A stretch of DNA of 64,000 nucleotides from Lepisosteus oculatus (GCF_040954835.1 NC_090703.1:19977444-20041443), one strand, 5' to 3'. Shown: positions 25,501 to 37,689, counted from the first letter of the stretch. Numbers and translations are program-made. Notes: generated from the sequence alone by a model not told the origin.

Positions 25501-28500
25501 TTACAACGACAGCTGCCCAACAGAGGAAGTGAAGATGTGATTGTTAGACATGAAAGTCAGACCACGTTTCAGTCACTCATGAAGTAACAGAATCTGCTCA
25601 AGTCAGTGTGACAGCAAGCCTTCTTGAGCTGACAGGATAGGAAATTAGTCAGAGCTTCACACTGTTAAAACTGGCAGTCTCAACACAGTAATACTGCATG
25701 CGAGTTAAAAACATCACCAAGCACAAACTTAAAGCAGATTAGTGCAGTAGTATCTGACAGACTGTCTGTGGACAAACTGCAAAGCCTTTTGAAGGCAACG
25801 AGATCTGTTTGATATCTGCACCAGGCACAGAAATACTGTGGATCATCTGGGGGTTCCCATTTTAATACATTAGAGCTGTGAGCCCTCTGCCACAGTACCA
25901 AAGCTCACTGCCTTTGACAGACCCAATGAACCTGTTTTGGATGCTACAATATAAGGTTTGGGAAGATTATAGCTTGTGACACTAACTTAGAGTTAACAAA
26001 GTAAAACGCCACATATGGCTTTTGAAATTAGGTTTTATGTGAAATAAACATCTTGTGACCTAAACTTATTACAAAAATGGCACAAAGTGTAGCATCAGGC
26101 AGCCTAGAAGTGAATAGACTATGCAGAAACAACCCCAGGGTTGTTCTGTAGTTCAAGGCAAAAATGTTCTACACATTTGTTCCAGTTTAACCTGACTACT
26201 GCCGAAAATATATGTACCCCTCAATCGCCACCTGCACAAAACTCCCATGAGGAGTGCTTCTAAGCCAGTCACCTTTCAAGTTCTCTGTAATAACTTTTAG
26301 CTCACTTCAGGTAATATAAAACAAGATTGAAAGAGTTGTGAGTGTGAGGTCATGGCATCACAATATACAATATATTTAATTAATATAAAATTAACATTTC
26401 TGAACTTGACAAGGTCCCACTGACCCAAAGTACATTATACCAATATCTCAGGATTCCCATTCCTAAATACTACAATTACATCTTCCCCAATTAATGATAT
26501 TAATTACTTAACTTTAGCAAAATCTTTTGTGTGTAGAGCACTGCACAGCAGTGACACTGCATTCAGTTACAAAGGGATCAGGAATACGTTGGCTATTTTT
26601 GAATGCAGCCATCTCTCAGATGCCCAGAGGACCACAGGTTCCTGGGATCACCCAGGACAGTGGCGTATACCTGTACTTACATTTGCAGCATGATCTTGTG
26701 CAAAAAGATGCCATCCACAAGCTCCATATACATGGAGAGCTTATCTTCATTTCCACCTCCCAGGGGCCCAAACGTTTTCACCTGCAGGCCAGGAAGATAG
26801 GAAGGCACTGTTAGTCCCTTTTCAGAGCAGTTGGCACAGAGAAGAATCAGTATTGTTAACACAAAGAGCAACTGAGGGAATTCCTCAGTAGAGCCACCAA
26901 TATCATTGTTTTCAGAAAGCACTGTAAACTCAGTAGTTGGGATATCAATGTCTATCTGCCTTTGGCCACGATTCCCAAAGAGGGGGTGCTGAGATGACAT
27001 CTATCACAAATGGTGCTCTAGGCTCAACTCATCCCTGAGACCTGGCTGTTGCATTGTGGGACCTGTAGTGTGCAGAAGCAGATGATGGGTTTGACAGGAC
27101 ATGTTGAGGAAAGCAAGCAGACACCTCTTGAGGGCAACACTTCTAAATTTGAGGGACAGAAACATAACTGGCAATTCTAAAAAGGGAAAAACAAAACCTA
27201 CAGCAATCATCTTTCTTCATCTCTGGTCTACTGAGAGACTGTATATGTGAGACTATAAAAGAAAGAAGTATAAAAACTGTAATTTACTTTTTAGCCAATT
27301 CAACACCAGTTCATCAAAGTTTGTTACTGTAAATGCATACAGTGCTCTCAATATTTTATTGGAATGGTTATATTTGGTGTTACACTGGGGTCAATATAGG
27401 GCCCTCTGTTATTTACTATCTATGGGTTAACCCTCGGTCAAGTACTGCAATTTTGTGGTTTGAATCACCATTTGTATGCAGACAACAATCAGATTACCAA
27501 CATCAACATCAAGCCCATTCTTGAGTTCTGATCCAAAATGAAGACTTTGGGATGTGATTCGCAATGTTAGGTTGACCTTTGAACCTCATGCGTAGCGTGT
27601 ATTGAAAACTGTTTTTCCCATCTGACAACTGCTGACAGGCAGTGTCCTATATATAAATAAATTCACTTTTTTTCCCCCAAGGACTTCTCTATCCTACTTG
27701 CAGCACTTTCTAAACCTACACTTAGCATCCTTAGCAACCATCCCTCAGGGCTCTGTCTTTGAGTCTTATTGGGAGTGTGTGGCCGCTCTGGCCCACGTTC
27801 TTCTTGGGACTTCTCCCAGGACGCTTCCAGGTTCTTCCAGTATCTTTTCCCAGGATTTTCCAGGCTTCCCAGGACATTCCTTACCCCAGTTTCCCACTGT
27901 TAGATCACCATTGTTTTCAATACTACTCATTCCTCCAATAAACCCGTTTTCACGACCGCAACTTGAGATCTGAAACATTTGATTCACTGTGCCCAGTTTG
28001 CCCACTCGTGGGCTCGGCGTAACACACAATACATGAAAGATATGGCTGCTCTGGAATCAGTTCAGAGAAGAGCAATTAGACATCCCTCCTGTTAAGAAGG
28101 CACATTTTATATAAAGGGTTGTGGGAGTCTGAACAAGCTGATACATTGGCTTCCCTCAGGAAACAACCAAATGAGGGTTTTTTTTGGATCAATTACCTAT
28201 TAAAAGAACAAATGAGCAAGATGAAACAAATAGCCTCCTCTCTTTTGTAAATGACCTTATGTTCAATATGGGCAGGATTCAGAAGGTAGTATCCTGGCTA
28301 AAGTAATGACATTACTCCCACCTTAAGAGTTCCTGCACCGGCTTCCTGCTAGGTTTCAACTTGATTGCCCTACATGGCAGGGGTCTCCAATATGTACTAG
28401 TCATGCTGTAGGTTTCCTCCTCTTCTCCAACTGACACCAGCTGAGCTGATTCTCTTTTACTACTCTTACTCTCTGCACTCTTTCAACAGATGATGTGCCT

Positions 28501-30895
28501 CAGAGCTCTCCAAACTCCAAACTAATAAGACTGCAGTCACATTTGGTGCTTTTTAGTCTAAAAGCTTTGTGATCTTTTATGTCGGCTCTGATTTTTTCAC
28601 TTCACAATAACAAGGGTAATTTAGAGCGAAATGTGCTGTTTTAAAGTACTGTAAAGCACTTTAAAGTGTCTGCACTTGGAGATGCTATGTAAAATAAAGT
28701 TTAAAAAGCATCACAGCCCTTAAAACAAAACAATCCTTCTCCTTCTAGTAACTGTGCAAGTCAGTCTTCTCACTATATTATCATTAATATTGTTAATTAA
28801 CGTATTGTTAATTAACGCGCCGTGTAATATCTAGTGTTTTAAGCTCCATAGAAACCGAGAAAGACAGCAGCCCAGCCAGTAAAATATTGACATGAAAAAT
28901 GAAATAGGACAGGAGGATTTCATTTTAAATACTCAACGTTCAACCCCATACATTTGTAGCAGTCGGTTTCGTCAGATATCTAATTTGACTTCTGTAAAAG
29001 CGCAAATACAGTGTCTTTTTGAAAGTTCACAACCGAAAGGAAAAAAACGCCGGTAAGTCCAGAAAATCCCCTTGCACGAAGCTGCCGGTACTCAATCAGA
29101 TTGATACTTCCTGCTGTAATTTGAAAAGTGCATCATCGCTACTGTCTCCAGAGGACTGAAAAACTGACTGGGAGGAGCAAATCAGAGCGTTACATACATA
29201 AGGGATGTGGGTTACAGGTTTGATACCGGCTGTGACATCTTGACAGCGCTCTTGCATTTATTCTGGTCATCGAGCTGCTGTAGGTCTCATCCCGAGGGAC
29301 TGCGCTATAAATGAGCTGAGACAAACTATAAATTAACACCATAATTATCTAGATTTAACAGGATTCACCCCTTACAATTTTATCAGTTTTTCCTTCTTTA
29401 CAACTATCATTGTTCCCAAAAATATCTAACACCTATTATTAAATCTTGTTTAAATCCCTTAAAGATCCCAACAAGCCTTCTATAAAAAAAATCAAATATA
29501 ATGTTGAAATGCAAAGAATTGGCCGACAAGTAGCAGCAAACGCACATTGAGTTGAACATGTGATTTAGTGTCAATAAAACAGCGCCAAAACAATGTTAAT
29601 CACAGCTCACTCGGGATCTTATTTGCTTTGCATCACAATGTCTTTAGACATTTCAACTCGGACACAACTATCTCACAACTAGGTGAGAAAATCAGGAAGT
29701 ACGTGATAAAAAGCACATTTTGATAAGTATTTAACATCTTACAGGATTCAACCATTTTCACATTACACTTCATATACAGCAGCCTACCATCCAGCATAAA
29801 ATCTACATTTAGAAAGTCAGCTTGTTTGACAAACAGCAAAATCCCGTGGTTTTGATCAATTCTGTAAGTAAGCAATTAATTAATTATGAGTTTAAGTCTT
29901 AATATCTTGGACGAGTACTAAGCGTGTAGGATATGGTGATTTTCCACAACAGAACTATGTAGATCATGTCACACTAATTCAATGAAAAATAATTAATATC
30001 ACTGCTCTATGGCCTTGAGAATTCAGGAACAAAACCTTGGTCCAATCTAGGCTGGCCACTGTCTGGGTAACCAATTCAACTGCCGTGTGAGTCACCAGAA
30101 ACACTGGTGTTAAGAACACGATAACTCAGTGCTGGAGTTAGCGTGTTTGTAACACTGCAGCTTTTAAATGTCTTTCAAAGCAGCAGTCGTATTATTAGGT
30201 ATATGATTCTTGATCAGTTCACCTGCTATAAAAAAAAACATGTGAAATCGTAATCACATGATAGTGAATATCTAAACCAAAGTCAAGGCTGTTTCGATAG
30301 GAAATGTTAAGTTAACCTCAGGAAAACGCTGGCGTTTGAAGTAGCTGATTTTGAGCAGAAATCATGCGTGTCTACTGTCAGAGTCATTTCACGTGCATTA
30401 TACCTTCAATACGGATCAGATTTTGTAATCATTCAGACTTCAACAATAAGAATTTTTTTTCCCAGCCAAAATTTTTTAAAGTTTAGTTCACCGCGCCTTT
30501 TTGTTTTTATAATGCCTCTTGAAACGGTAGCTTTTATTGCAATTAATGAAAAGCTGGGGAAAAAAGACGCTAATAAAATAAATTTCGCTTTCATTATCAG
30601 CCTAGATCAGATCTCCCTCAATTGTTAAACGCAGTTTAAAAGTAATACATTGCGCAATGGAATAGTTATTATTTTTGTTTTTTTCTTACAAAATGTGACA
30701 TATTTACCAAATTTGTAATATTTCGTAATAATGTATACAAAAAACATGTAAACGCCAATGTAATGCGTAGATTGCCCAAAGACAGCGAGGATGTATTTTC
30801 AAAAGATCTAATCAAAACAATCATGCAACACTTACCCAGATCACCAGTGGACTCTCCAAAAAGTTTGCCATTAATTCCGAGACGGTGACATCCAT
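19446..30895 (-). CDS. CCDC88C: CCDC88C (Daple), 5' part: coding exons 1-3
   Basis: Daple is a cytoplasmic coiled-coil scaffold that links Dishevelled/Wnt signalling to G-alpha-i activation. Three exons join in phase to give the first 90 residues: exon 1 (30836-30895), exon 2 (26681-26781) and exon 3 (19446-19554). Seen directly: the start MDVTVSEL, then [22 protein letters not shown] and [12 protein letters not shown], then [19 protein letters not shown]. These match the N-terminal HOOK-type (calponin-homology-like) domain of CCDC88 proteins. MDVTVSEL and [11 protein letters not shown] fit CCDC88C rather than CCDC88A, whose start is different. All donors are GT and all acceptors AG. The rest of the protein (coiled coil, G-alpha-binding motif, C-terminal PDZ ligand) lies beyond the left edge; I found no exon 4 below 19446, so intron 3 exceeds 19.4 kb. 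Its neighbour is PPP4R3A on the same strand, as in human. Confidence 0.95.
19555..26680. other. CCDC88C intron 2
   Basis: This is a 7.1-kb intron with no recognised exon. It carries a LINE open-frame remnant near 22.0-22.2 kb. The open frames at 19547-19963 and 20977-21279 / 21000-21410 have no family I recognise. Confidence 0.75.
21965..22189 (+). mobile_element. LINE ORF2 C-terminal remnant
   Basis: A 73-codon open frame includes [20 protein letters not shown] and [13 protein letters not shown]. This is the 'RV...W..LP..VV.A.....FK..LD' ending typical of CR1/L2-clade reverse-transcriptase ORFs. The DNA 'ctggcttctgtcaagaaatg' recurs in closely similar form at 62.82 kb. Only the tail is present; it is a dead fragment. 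Confidence 0.6.
26681..26781 (-). CDS. CCDC88C: CCDC88C coding exon 2
   Basis: This 101-base exon encodes residues 21-54 ([33 protein letters not shown]). The acceptor is CTGCAG and the donor GTAAGT. It ends two bases into the isoleucine codon that exon 3 completes. It forms part of the HOOK-type domain. Confidence 0.95.
27370..27515 (+). mobile_element. L2-type LINE reverse-transcriptase fragment
   Basis: The DNA runs 'gtgttacactggggtcaata', 'gggccctctgttatttacta', 'tatgggttaaccctcggtca' and ends 'tgtatgcagacaacaatcag'. This follows, with decay, the RT segment GVPQGSVLGPLLF..Y..PLG......F....YADDTQ of L2-clade LINEs. The frame is broken by stops, and the catalytic YADD is mutated to a read-through of CRQQ in the open frame. 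Confidence 0.6.
28031..28275 (+). mobile_element. CR1/L2-like LINE 3' tail
   Basis: 'ggctgctctggaatcagttc' and 'agagaagagcaattagacat', then 'gggttgtgggagtctgaaca' and 'aatagcctcctctcttttgt' are landmarks of a fish LINE tail ('..GAATGGCCTCCTCTCGTTTGTAAA'). It has the same family signature as the pieces at 22.1, 37.3 and 62.8 kb. Confidence 0.6.
28290..28706 (+). mobile_element. L2-like LINE 3' end
   Basis: The segment ends 'gtactgtaaagcactttaaa', 'gtgtctgcacttggagatgc', 'tatgtaaaataaag', a decayed version of the L2 tail 'GTAAAGCGCTTTG..GAAAGGCGCTATATAAATAAA'. The upstream part has the C/T-rich 'gattctcttttactactctt' typical of the region before that tail. Boundaries are approximate. Confidence 0.45.
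30836..30895 (-). CDS. CCDC88C: CCDC88C coding exon 1 (start codon)
   Basis: Sixty bases encode residues 1-20, [12 protein letters not shown] followed by LESPLVIW, and end in phase 0 at a GTAAGTG donor. The start is fixed by the match to the Daple N-terminus. A longer overlapping open frame that starts at 30968 is in another phase and is a shadow. Confidence 0.94.
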
Positions 30896-31700
30896 TTTCA
30901 AGCGTACAATATTCCAGCAAACAACAAACACCTGAAATGGTTACTTTACTTCCAGAATTAAAGATCATGGGTCCATTTTAAGCGAGAGCCCACGCTTAGA
31001 CTAGGCATCCCAGCAGATCGGAAACAATAGCCCATGCACACAGTTCAGCCCATCCACCAAATGCAGCTCCGTGCCGATTTCAAGTCTAATATCCGAAGTT
31101 CTCGTGTTTTAAGTGTAAATTCCAGTGCTACAGAAATTGTGACGTCTGTTTTCCGCAAAATTTCAATTTGGTTTTTTTCTCTCTTTTGCTCTGATTTTAA
31201 AGTAGTGCATCGGGGCAAAAACAGAACACCGAGATTAGCGCCCGATTTTGCATGAGATAGCTGGGGTTTCCATTGCAAGATATTCGCTTGATGTAATCCC
31301 CTCTATTGCCATTGTTTCCAGTTTTTTAAGGAAAAAGCAATCAAGAAAAGTTTTTAAAACGTGGCTGGATTGCGGTTTGTACAACTTTACGTTATTTTTG
31401 ATCCTGAAAAGCCGTTCCAGGTAGTTAAAATGAGAAAATGTTACAAGTGAAACAAAAAAAAAACAGCAACCAACTATCTCCACCTTGCTACTATATCGCG
31501 CTACTTCTCTACAGCATCCAACCTGTAACCGCAAGAACAACCTTTACTCTTCACTGACATCTCCTCCAGCAAATCAGATTTCCGGAGGTGGGCAAAAAGG
31601 AGGATGACGCAGCCAATGAAAACGCTTAGAAGTCTGGGTTTATTTCTGAATGACGTAACCAACAGTTAAGGCATTGTTGGAGCTCTTGCTAGTTCAGAGA
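30896..31700 (-). promoter_or_regulatory. CCDC88C 5' UTR and probable promoter
   Basis: This lies directly upstream of the start codon on the minus strand. The TSS cannot be fixed. Between 31578 and 31660 there is an ETS-like ATTTCCGGA (31578-31586), TGACGCAG beside CCAATG (31605-31618) and a second TGACGTAA beside CCAAC (31651-31663), a plausible proximal promoter cluster. There is no strong CpG island. An AG preceded by pyrimidines just upstream of the ATG could also mean that the 5' UTR is spliced. Confidence 0.45.
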
Positions 31701-34700
31701 CAAAAGGGGTTGGCGATTTATGAGCTGGGGGAATACGAGATTAGCACAAGAGCGCCCACTGCAGGATTAAAGATAATGATAGCAGGTGGAAAATCAATTT
31801 TGTAATGGCTGGGAAACTAAAATTTAACTTAACTGTAGTATTGTTTTTAGAAATGTGTATCTATACCCGTAAGGATGATTTTAAACTTACTTAAATCTGA
31901 TTTTAAAGTGTCAAAGTGTCTGTTATGTCAAATAATGTTAAAGGAGAGAGTCAGGATTAAAACATGCATTTCTTAATGGCATTAGATCGTGCCGTGTTGC
32001 CTGCCCACAAGGTGTTAGTATTTCTCTTCTGTAGAATGTCGACCCAATAGAAACACGAGTTCGGACAAGGAAATCGTTTATTCTTGATTACACTGTTCTG
32101 TTTCTGTGTGTTTAAAGGTGCATTAACGTGCACCACAATTATACATATTTGTGACTACGTTAACCACTTATTTTCTATGGCTTAATCCCCCAAAACATTA
32201 CCATTCCAGTGTTACAACTCAAACACACCAAATGCGTTTTATTGTGGAGTAAGGAAATAATTACACGAGTGCACTTTTCTCTTTCTCTTCTTTTTAGGAG
32301 TTGAGAAGATGCTTCTTTACTCCCGTCTCCTACCTTTCACAACTAAAAGAACATTAAATCAATTTCAAATGTTAGAGAACGGTGCCTGTTCCCATAGTAG
32401 TCTTTGCAATGACGTTTTTAAGTGAAAACCAAAGGAACTGGGAATGTGACGTCTGTTCTGCCGAGTCTGTTAGCTGAAGAGGTGGGGCAGAGTTTTTTTT
32501 TATCATTTCAGCAAAGCAAAGTCCGATACATCTCATTTTAGACGAACCTGAAAAGAATAACATAAATTATGTGGACATACCGCATATTACTGGAAGCAGA
32601 ACTAGAAACGGGAAAAACTGGAGAAATTGCATTGTAGTGCCAAGGTTTTTGTCGATAATGACATACACTATATTGCTTTGTCAGAAAAAAAACAATTTAT
32701 TTTTATAGATGTTCAGGCAGCACCGCATGGTGTGAAATCTGCACTAATTCACGCAACAGCAGACCTCAATGGATATTTGCTTTAGCTTAATCTCATGATA
32801 AAGACTTTGGTGCTGGAAACTTTAAAAAGTCAACAACCCCTCGCATTTCTGATCATTATCTTTGCGAGATGTTGGTAAGCAGAGGTAACTCTTAGATGAA
32901 CGAAATATTCAGCAAATAACGCCGCCCGGAAGCCCGACAGTTTCTGGTGAGCCCGCCGCAGATTCTGTCTGTTCGTGCTGACACAGCTGCCCTGGTCTGT
33001 TCTCACGCGAGAAGGGCGCCAAGAATCCGTGTGCTGGGTTCAGCGTCGCTCCTCTAAGAGCGCAGATAGTTAATGAAAAAAAAGCGTCTAATACAAAAAA
33101 AAACAGCAGCAGAAGTCAAGCATTCTTCATCTAAATATTTTTTCGCATGCTTTAGCGTTTTATTAATATTAATCATTTTAGCATAAACATGTTTCTGTAC
33201 AGTACATCTATATCTGAATCATTTGCTAGGGCTACCCATTTTAAAATGCATTTTCACTTCGCTGCATTACGTTTTGGTGTGACACTGTTGGACCACACAA
33301 ATTACAGTTACTTTTGATAATACCTGTGTTTGTTCCACTCTGTCATTTCTATTACTGACTATAACGCTTTGGAGAATGGTATGAATAAGCATAAGCGTAC
33401 CTTTACACATTCGAAATTGTTTTTATATTGTGATTTAAAGAGAATCTATGATTTGGTGAAGCTGCAAGGAAAAGAGAGAACTGCTGTTTGTTTTTTACCA
33501 CAGACCACAGCCAGCTAAGGTACATGGCTGGAAGCTGAAGAAAGGACAATTATAATAAACGCAGGGAGCCCACCCCTCCCGATAATGTAGGATCACCGAG
33601 TCCTGTTATACCCGTGATTGGTTTTATGTGGCTCTTCTGCGAAGCCTGGTTGTGTTAGCAGCTGTAGTTTCTGCTGCATGGGAGCCATCACTCAAATGGA
33701 GGCTTTTAAGTTAATACCCCAACTTGAACAGGTCTGTATTGAAGACAGATGCTTATATTTTTCAGAGTATGCACCCCTTATGTGTATCAATATATACAGC
33801 ATTACACTGCATACAGAGTGCAAAAGTGAGAAAGCTTACCAAAGCAAATACAAGAAACCAGGATGCTGTAAGGGAGTTACAGGTTTTTGATGGGAGTCTG
33901 ACTGTTTTACCTTGGCCTGTGCATTGTTCTGTGCTCACTGATGGACAGTGTATTTTGACATTTCTGAAACCATTGCAATCCAGTTGGTGTAGAACCCCTC
34001 TTTTTCCGCACAATACTACAGCCAGGCATGGGATCCTTTTTGTGTTATATGAGTAAATGCATCTTTGATTGGCCAGTTGGATGACTCCAATTTATTCCAT
34101 TTGGTCCCCAAGACTGTGGGTGTGTTCCTCTCAGCTGTTAGGCCTCATTTGCATTTCAGGATCTTCAAAGGTCAAGCAAACAGTGTCTAACGATTTCCTG
34201 GTTGGGTGGCCCTGTTTCCATAGGGTAAGCAAACTGAAACGTCCATCAGAGTCCATTGCCTTAGGCACCATCTGAAAAGTGCTAATGAAATAGTAATCTA
34301 ATTAATTTAGGGAAAATGAAAATCTACTGCCCCGAAAGTATTTTAGGTTTAATATACTTTTATAAAAACATTTAAACTAATATAGTTTAAATACTTTTGG
34401 TAGCAGTCACAGCAATCAACTGTTTTTTTTAGTCAATATCAATATACTGCTAGATTGTCTAAAAATCATTTCAAAGAGAAATATTTATAAAAGGAACAAT
34501 AGACCCTCCAACTTTCTTATTCATCTTTGAGCCTTTGAAAACACTTTTAAGAATGTTTTTTTATTGATGTCACGTCAGTTTTATAAGTTTTATAAAAGGA
34601 ACAAGCTTTAATCATTTTTAAAGTAGCACAAAATTATATTCTTGATCAAAACTGGTCATCCGAGTTGAACAGAAAAGGCTCACCTTTTAGTAATTCTAAG

Positions 34701-36639
34701 TTATTTATCTGTCGTGTTTTCATAGCCCATTGTAAGGGGCAGTAAATTTAAGAATTTTAATTGTGTCTTGTGGTGCAATTTTTCTTGCAGTCAAACTTTG
34801 GGGGGTAACGAAGACCACTCTGTAAAATTTAATGTCATTACTCCCATTACTTTTGTTTCTTCATTTCTTCGTTTGTATCATTATTCAATTTTTTTAAAAA
34901 ACAAGCAGAAAAAAATCAAAATAGTTTATGTAAACTTGAAACAAATAGCTAGGTATGCACTAAAACTTTTAAACTAAAATTCCCTTTGAACATCCTTTCA
35001 TTCGTTGTAACCTTAATAAATTCCAAGATTCATATTCCTAGTTACATGGTGGCAGCAAGGAGTGTCATTCAGAGCCTTTTAACAGCAGCATTGCTCACAG
35101 TTTCCCCAGGTTTCCTAGAAACTGACACAAACCAGTCATGTGACCAGGGCTCGGTCCTGACATAATAGAAACTGCCAAAGTCACAGACTGGCTATTTCCT
35201 GCAAGGTCAAAACACTGAACAGAGGAAACACGCCTTTGTTTGTGTGACCAGTCAATGCAAGAATACAACAATAAGATCACTGTTATACAGTCTGAGCACT
35301 CAATATTGTTTTGAGATTTTTGTTTCCCATATTGTAAACCAATAATTATAACATGAGACTTCAGAGGTTGTCTCTGCTAAAGCTCTAAGACTGCAGGACA
35401 GTGTAATCTAGCACAGAATCACTGTAAATAACTATAAAGGTTTAAATTTCAAATAAACAGACTGAGCACAGATCATGAAACATCAGCATAGCCAATCACG
35501 ACTACTATGCAGTTAAAAGTCACAATTGACGATATTACTGGTTCTGGATAGTACCTGACAATATTATAAAAATACCATTTCAAGTTAAAAAGCAAGATCT
35601 GAAGGGGTTTTGGCAGTAATAATTGCCCTTAAATGGGATCATTAAATGGACCCCTGTGAGCAAAGTACAGATGAAAGTGGTTTTGTTATTCTGACTTGGT
35701 CTCTAGATAGTAAAATTTTAATTGCCTAATAAATGCTTCTGGCAGCCTAAGTGTTCAGCCAAATAAACTACTATTTTAATGGTGAGTCTGCCCCCCAGTG
35801 GACAAACATCACAATCTTATCAAGAAGATCAATGAATGGGAATTAATACTTTTATGATAAAACAATACATATAATAACTATTAGATTGCCATGGTTTATT
35901 CTACTGGGATTTCTTTTGCTTCATCTTAATGGTGGTGTCAACACTTTTTCACCATTAAGCGATTGCATCAGTCACATCTATATCAAAATGAAGCTACTAA
36001 TTACTTCAGTGCATAGTGTTCTGCAACTGAAAGGATCTAAAAATACCTTACATGAAAGTGGATGTATAAGGAGCCACTTCACTCACTACTGACAGCCCCC
36101 ACTTGAGTGATGCTAGTACAGTATACACTACTCCAAATTCTTTTCTACTTACAATCCGTTTTCTACTTCGTCCACAGCAAGTATCTGCATATACTTCCAG
36201 ATCACAGTTAAGTGACCTCCTTCCTGGCAAGTGCTATTCATGCTCTCCAACTCAATCAGTCCTGCCTCTTCTCTCTCAACTCAGGCCATTACTCGGAGTC
36301 TAGTCCTTTCCACTGGTCACCCATACCTTCACTAATTCTTCAAAATACTAATTCTTGCCTACTAAGGTCTTAAGCACATCCAGTCCTTCATCTCCCCCTA
36401 CCTCTCAGCTCATCGTCTTCCCCCAGTTTGATACTGTAATCTGCTCCCTTCTTTACTGAGGCTTTCCTTGTTGTATACTGTTCAAAGAGCATTGTATTCA
36501 CAGTGCTCTGCACAAGCACTGCACAGCAAAACACATGCCTGCCTCACTGTTGTTTTTCACGTCATTTAGATCTTCACTTTTCCTACTGTATCTAAATGTA
36601 ATTTTGGTATTTATTATTAATATTATCTATTAGTGAATA

Positions 36640-36845
36640 TCTTCTAAGGCACCCTGGTAAATTGATCTTTGGGAAAGCTCCAAGGGAACTTCAATGACCA
36701 AGTAGTAAGCATCTCGTCCCAAGGACAGTGCCTCCTATAGAACACTGTCCCCCAATCACTATACTGGGACACTGGTTTCGAAACTGTAGTGCAACTCCAA
36801 AAGAAAATGCTCCACCTACTGGTCCATCATCACTTTCAAAACTCC
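36640..36845 (-). mobile_element. SINE body (same family as 57 kb), reversed
   Basis: Read on the minus strand: 'ggaccagtaggtggagcatt', then 'ccagtgtcccagtatagtga', 'ctataggaggcactgtcctt', 'gggacgagatgc' and 'tggtcattgaagttccc'. These match in order the body of the 5S-headed SINE ('cccagtatagtgatggg..gatg..gtggccattaaaaatccc') seen at 57.08-57.15 kb. The 5S-like head is absent. Confidence 0.55.
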
Positions 36846-37317
36846 AGAATTTGCAATAATGAAGGGATCTTACTAGAGTTTAATTCACTTTTCATCTCAC
36901 TAACTTCAAAAGTTGCATAACATAAAGCATAAATCTCAACCAGGCACATACTGAATATTGCTAGTCACACCTCACACTCAAAGCATCAGCTCCAAGAACG
37001 GCTTTGTCGAGAAATACTAAATTTAGCTGCTAGTTAATACAATACAATTAGGTGAGTAAAGCTAGTGAAAAACCTAGGTCTTCTTTTCAGTAGCTCACCT
37101 TTGCAAAGAAAGTATAAATGACCATCTTAAATATTACAACAAATTTGACTACAACAGTAAATCATTGTGAAGTCTCAGCATATTATTAGTGGAAACAAGC
37201 TGTCATTTTACATTGGTTCAAATTTGTTTTTACTACAGTGCTCAAGATCTTTCAAAATCAAAACCAAGCAGATTGCCTTTTTTATCCCTCAGCCTTCTCG
37301 CTAGACGACAGGTTGTT

Positions 37318-37380
37318 AGGTAAGGTGTCTAAGGAGGCGAATGGCCTCCTCTCACCTGTTAACCCTTTTTTTTATATGCT
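37318..37380 (+). mobile_element. Short LINE 3' tail
   Basis: 'ggaggcgaatggcctcctct' followed by 'cacctgttaaccc' matches the end of the CR1/L2-like fish LINE. Only the last 50-60 bases are recognisable. Confidence 0.4.
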
Positions 37381-37689
37381 CTTTAGGTGGCCAGTTGAAA
37401 ATTCTTGGAGACATTGTACTCTTTTAACAGAACTCACAAGCTAGCTGGTATTGGATGCATTGTAGCATCATTTAATTTTCAGCATCTTGGATCGGTCAAT
37501 GGGTTCAAAATTGAGTATAGGGAGAAATGGATCAGTAATATCGAGTAGAGAGTGGGAGGCATCTACTGTTCGGCAAAGCAAATCACCGATAAACTTGTAG
37601 TATCTCAATAATGAGAGGTAAAAAACAAAGATCTGACTAGAAAAGATGGACCACCATACTGAATTAACAGAAATGCTTTGTTTTTAAGG

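Larger units (their letters stand above)
26782..30835. other. CCDC88C intron 1
   Basis: This 4.05-kb intron includes the nested LINE remnants at 27.33-28.71 kb, a ZNF143-like motif at 27.05 kb and paired GTTAATTAAC palindromes at 28.79 kb. From 29.0 to 30.8 kb I see no repeat I recognise; 29.04-29.33 kb is more GC-balanced than its surroundings. Confidence 0.8.
31700..37680. other. Intergenic gap between CCDC88C and PPP4R3A
   Basis: No gene was recognised. Content: a CG-rich pocket at 32.92-33.07 kb, a CTCF-like motif at 35.79 kb, a minus-strand SINE body at 36.64-36.84 kb and a short LINE tail at 37.32-37.38 kb. The rest is AT-rich, with short open frames that look random. Confidence 0.7.

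Noticed and set aside
30669..30968. 99-codon minus-strand frame over CCDC88C exon 1
   Set aside because: It is in a different phase from the Daple start MDVTVSEL and runs into the intron.
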